Under the pieces are notes generated by a model. That model saw only the letters and a program-made list of their open reading frames with translations. It searched no databases and was not told where the DNA came from. A DNA stretch of 64,000 bases, taken from assembly GCF_030398385.1 (NCBI RefSeq), contig NZ_JAOAOQ010000019.1:1-64000 (forward strand), read 5' to 3'. The translations under genes and the position numbers were made by a program. Shown here piece by piece: positions 62,603 through 64,000 of this stretch (positions within the stretch are counted from its first letter, which is position 1; each line of letters begins with the position of its first letter). The stretch comes from Aquibium sp. ELW1220. Lineage in GTDB: Bacteria; Pseudomonadota; Alphaproteobacteria; Rhizobiales; Rhizobiaceae.

Positions 62603-63748
62603 ATGACCAAGATCCTCAAGGACATCCGCGTCATCGAGATGGGGACCTACATCACCGGTCCCGCGGCTGGCATGCATCTCGCCGATCTCGGAGCCGATGT
62701 CGTCAAGGTCGAACGGCCGGACGGCGGCGACCCGTTCCGCGCCTTCAAGGGCGGGCTCTATTCACCGCATTTCCAGACCTACAATCGCAACAAGCGCTCG
62801 ATCGCCCTCGATACGGCGAAGGGCGGCGACCGTTCGGTCTTCCACGATCTGATCGCCGGCGCCGACGTGTTCATCCAGAACTTCCGGCCGGGCGTCGCTG
62901 AGCGGTTGGGCGCCGGCGCCGAAGAACTGCAGCGCATCAATCCGCGCCTCGTCTATTGCGCCATTACGGGCTTCGGCCAGAGCGGACCCGCGCGTGACCG
63001 GCCGGCCTTCGACACGGTCGCGCAGGCCGCCAGCGGCTACCTGCGCCTCCTGACCCCGCCGATCAATCCGCGCGTCATCGGCCCCGCCATCGCCGACGCC
63101 GTCACAGGCCACTACGCCGCGCTCGGCATCGTGGCGGCCCTGCTGGAGCGGTCGACGAGCGGCAAGGGGCGGCGTCTCGACATCTCGATGCTCGAGGCCA
63201 TGTGCCACTTCAACCTCGATTCCTTCACCCACTATTTCTCGATGGGCGAGGTGATGGGGCCGCTCAGCCGACCGATGGTCTCGCAGTCCTACACCTTCCC
63301 CTGTTCCGACGGGAAATGGGTCGCCATCCATCTGTCCTCGCCGCAGAAGTTCTGGGAAGGGCTGACCAAGTCGATCGGCCGCGAGGAACTCCGCTTCGAT
63401 CCGCGCTTCGAGGACAGGCTCGACCGCATCCGACACCAGCAGGACCTGATCGACATCATGTCGCCGATCTTCGCCGGGAAGACGCGCGACGACTGGTGCG
63501 CGATCCTGCTCGAAAACGAGGTGCCTCATTCGCCGGCATACGATTCCGACGAGGCGCTGGAGGATCCGCAGGCCCGCCATCTCCACATCGCGGTCGAGGC
63601 CGAACATCCCACGATGGGCGCCTTCAGGACGGTGCGCGCGCCCTACAGCTTCGACGGCGCGCCGGACCTCGAAATCCTGCCGCCGCCGACGCTCGACGAG
63701 CATGGCGACGAGATCAGGACGGAAGTGGCAAGGCGCAAGGCCGGCTGA
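62603..63748 (+). CDS. CaiB/BaiF family CoA transferase
   Basis: 381 residues, class III CoA-transferase. The N-terminal IRVIEMGTYITGPAAGMHLADLGADVVKVERP motif and the catalytic-Asp segment near DISMLEAM are present, plus QSYTFPCSDGKWVAIHLSS. It moves CoA between carboxylates. Directly after the lyase-like gene (10 bases). Confidence 0.93.
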   Translation: MTKILKDIRVIEMGTYITGPAAGMHLADLGADVVKVERPDGGDPFRAFKGGLYSPHFQTYNRNKRSIALDTAKGGDRSVFHDLIAGADVFIQNFRPGVAERLGAGAEELQRINPRLVYCAITGFGQSGPARDRPAFDTVAQAASGYLRLLTPPINPRVIGPAIADAVTGHYAALGIVAALLERSTSGKGRRLDISMLEAMCHFNLDSFTHYFSMGEVMGPLSRPMVSQSYTFPCSDGKWVAIHLSSPQKFWEGLTKSIGREELRFDPRFEDRLDRIRHQQDLIDIMSPIFAGKTRDDWCAILLENEVPHSPAYDSDEALEDPQARHLHIAVEAEHPTMGAFRTVRAPYSFDGAPDLEILPPPTLDEHGDEIRTEVARRKAG

Positions 63749-63769
63749 CGGCGGCAGGGGGAGGAGAGC

Positions 63770-64000
63770 ATGGGCATACCGGTCGAAGGCGTGATGCAGG
63801 CGAGCAGCGCCATGCTGCAGAAGCAGCTCTACGCCATCTTCACCCGGCCGACGGGCGCCATCGAAGCGGTGCTGGCCAACATGGAAGAGCATCTGGCCTT
63901 CCAGGTATCGCTGGAGAAGGACGGCGTCCTCTATGCTGCCGGCCCGATGTGGTCGGACGACGAGAAGACCTGGGAGGGGGAAGGGCTCGTCGTGGTCCGC
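63770..64000 (+). CDS. YCII-related domain protein, truncated at window edge
   Basis: 77 codons seen from the ATG at 63770, with GGAGGAGAG ribosome-binding site. Contains EEHLAFQVSLEKDGVLYAAGPM and SDDEKTWEGEGLVVVR, typical of YCII-related ferredoxin-like proteins. The 3' end lies outside the window. Such proteins often sit in aromatic-degradation operons, where muconolactone-isomerase-like roles have been proposed. Confidence 0.85.
   Translation, partial: MGIPVEGVMQASSAMLQKQLYAIFTRPTGAIEAVLANMEEHLAFQVSLEKDGVLYAAGPMWSDDEKTWEGEGLVVVR

Overview
The window is high-GC DNA, densely packed, with short operons and frequent 4-bp stop/start overlaps. The gene content points to an alphaproteobacterium, most likely of the Hyphomicrobiales (Rhizobiales). 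The clues are rpsA-cmk, the FYDLN_acid/TIGR02300 protein next to tRNA-Ala(GGC), paired DUF29 proteins, DUF1272 and UreJ in a urease locus, and a NodF/NodE-like ACP-KAS pair. No replication origin, phage, integrase, IS element or CRISPR array was seen.

Layout. (1) 0-13.5 kb: an aminotransferase, then a complete urease gene set (D, A, J, B, C, E, F, G) all on the minus strand. It is spread over 12 kb and split by unrelated genes, including a plus-strand diheme cytochrome c and secreted-protein pair between ureB and ureC. (2) 13.6-18.3 kb: ACP-KAS pair, glutathione transferase, exported DUF900 hydrolase, CsbD stress protein. (3) 18.3-29.2 kb: rpsA (with terminator) and cmk, then a segment where aroA is often found. 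Instead it holds a divinyl-chlorophyllide 8-vinyl-reductase (bciA) homologue, an alpha/beta hydrolase, an SDR pseudogene remnant, two domain-permuted secreted paralogues, a cyanovirin-type lectin and an SDR without the YxxxK motif. The FYDLN_acid gene and tRNA-Ala follow. (4) 29.4-42.8 kb: eleven genes combining surface-glycan enzymes (GT11, pyruvyltransferase, GT25, an LpxL-like protein) with many ATP-dependent ligase or transferase folds (Mur ligase with a C-terminal Cys4 motif, AMP-forming CoA ligase, two ATP-grasp proteins, QueC-like PP-loop enzyme, asparagine synthase, FemAB/CelD-like transferase). This is the best candidate for an undescribed pathway. (5) 42.8-48.1 kb: a polyamine-type ABC importer with DUF3830 and LysR proteins. 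(6) 48.3-64 kb: a MalT-like LuxR regulator, an HDAC-type deacetylase, a branched-chain-type ABC importer, a MetE-like methyltransferase, a Tat-exported amidohydrolase, then IclR / intradiol dioxygenase / citryl-CoA-lyase-like / CaiB / YciI genes.

How they work together. The urease block supplies structural subunits, nickel chaperones and a probable nickel permease. The right-hand block reads as uptake and breakdown of a nitrogen-containing or aromatic substrate. Two near-identical inverted repeats, one upstream of the amidohydrolase and one between the dioxygenase and lyase genes, suggest a shared IclR-type regulon. The bciA homologue predicts that the organism makes bacteriochlorophyll, with the main photosynthesis cluster elsewhere.
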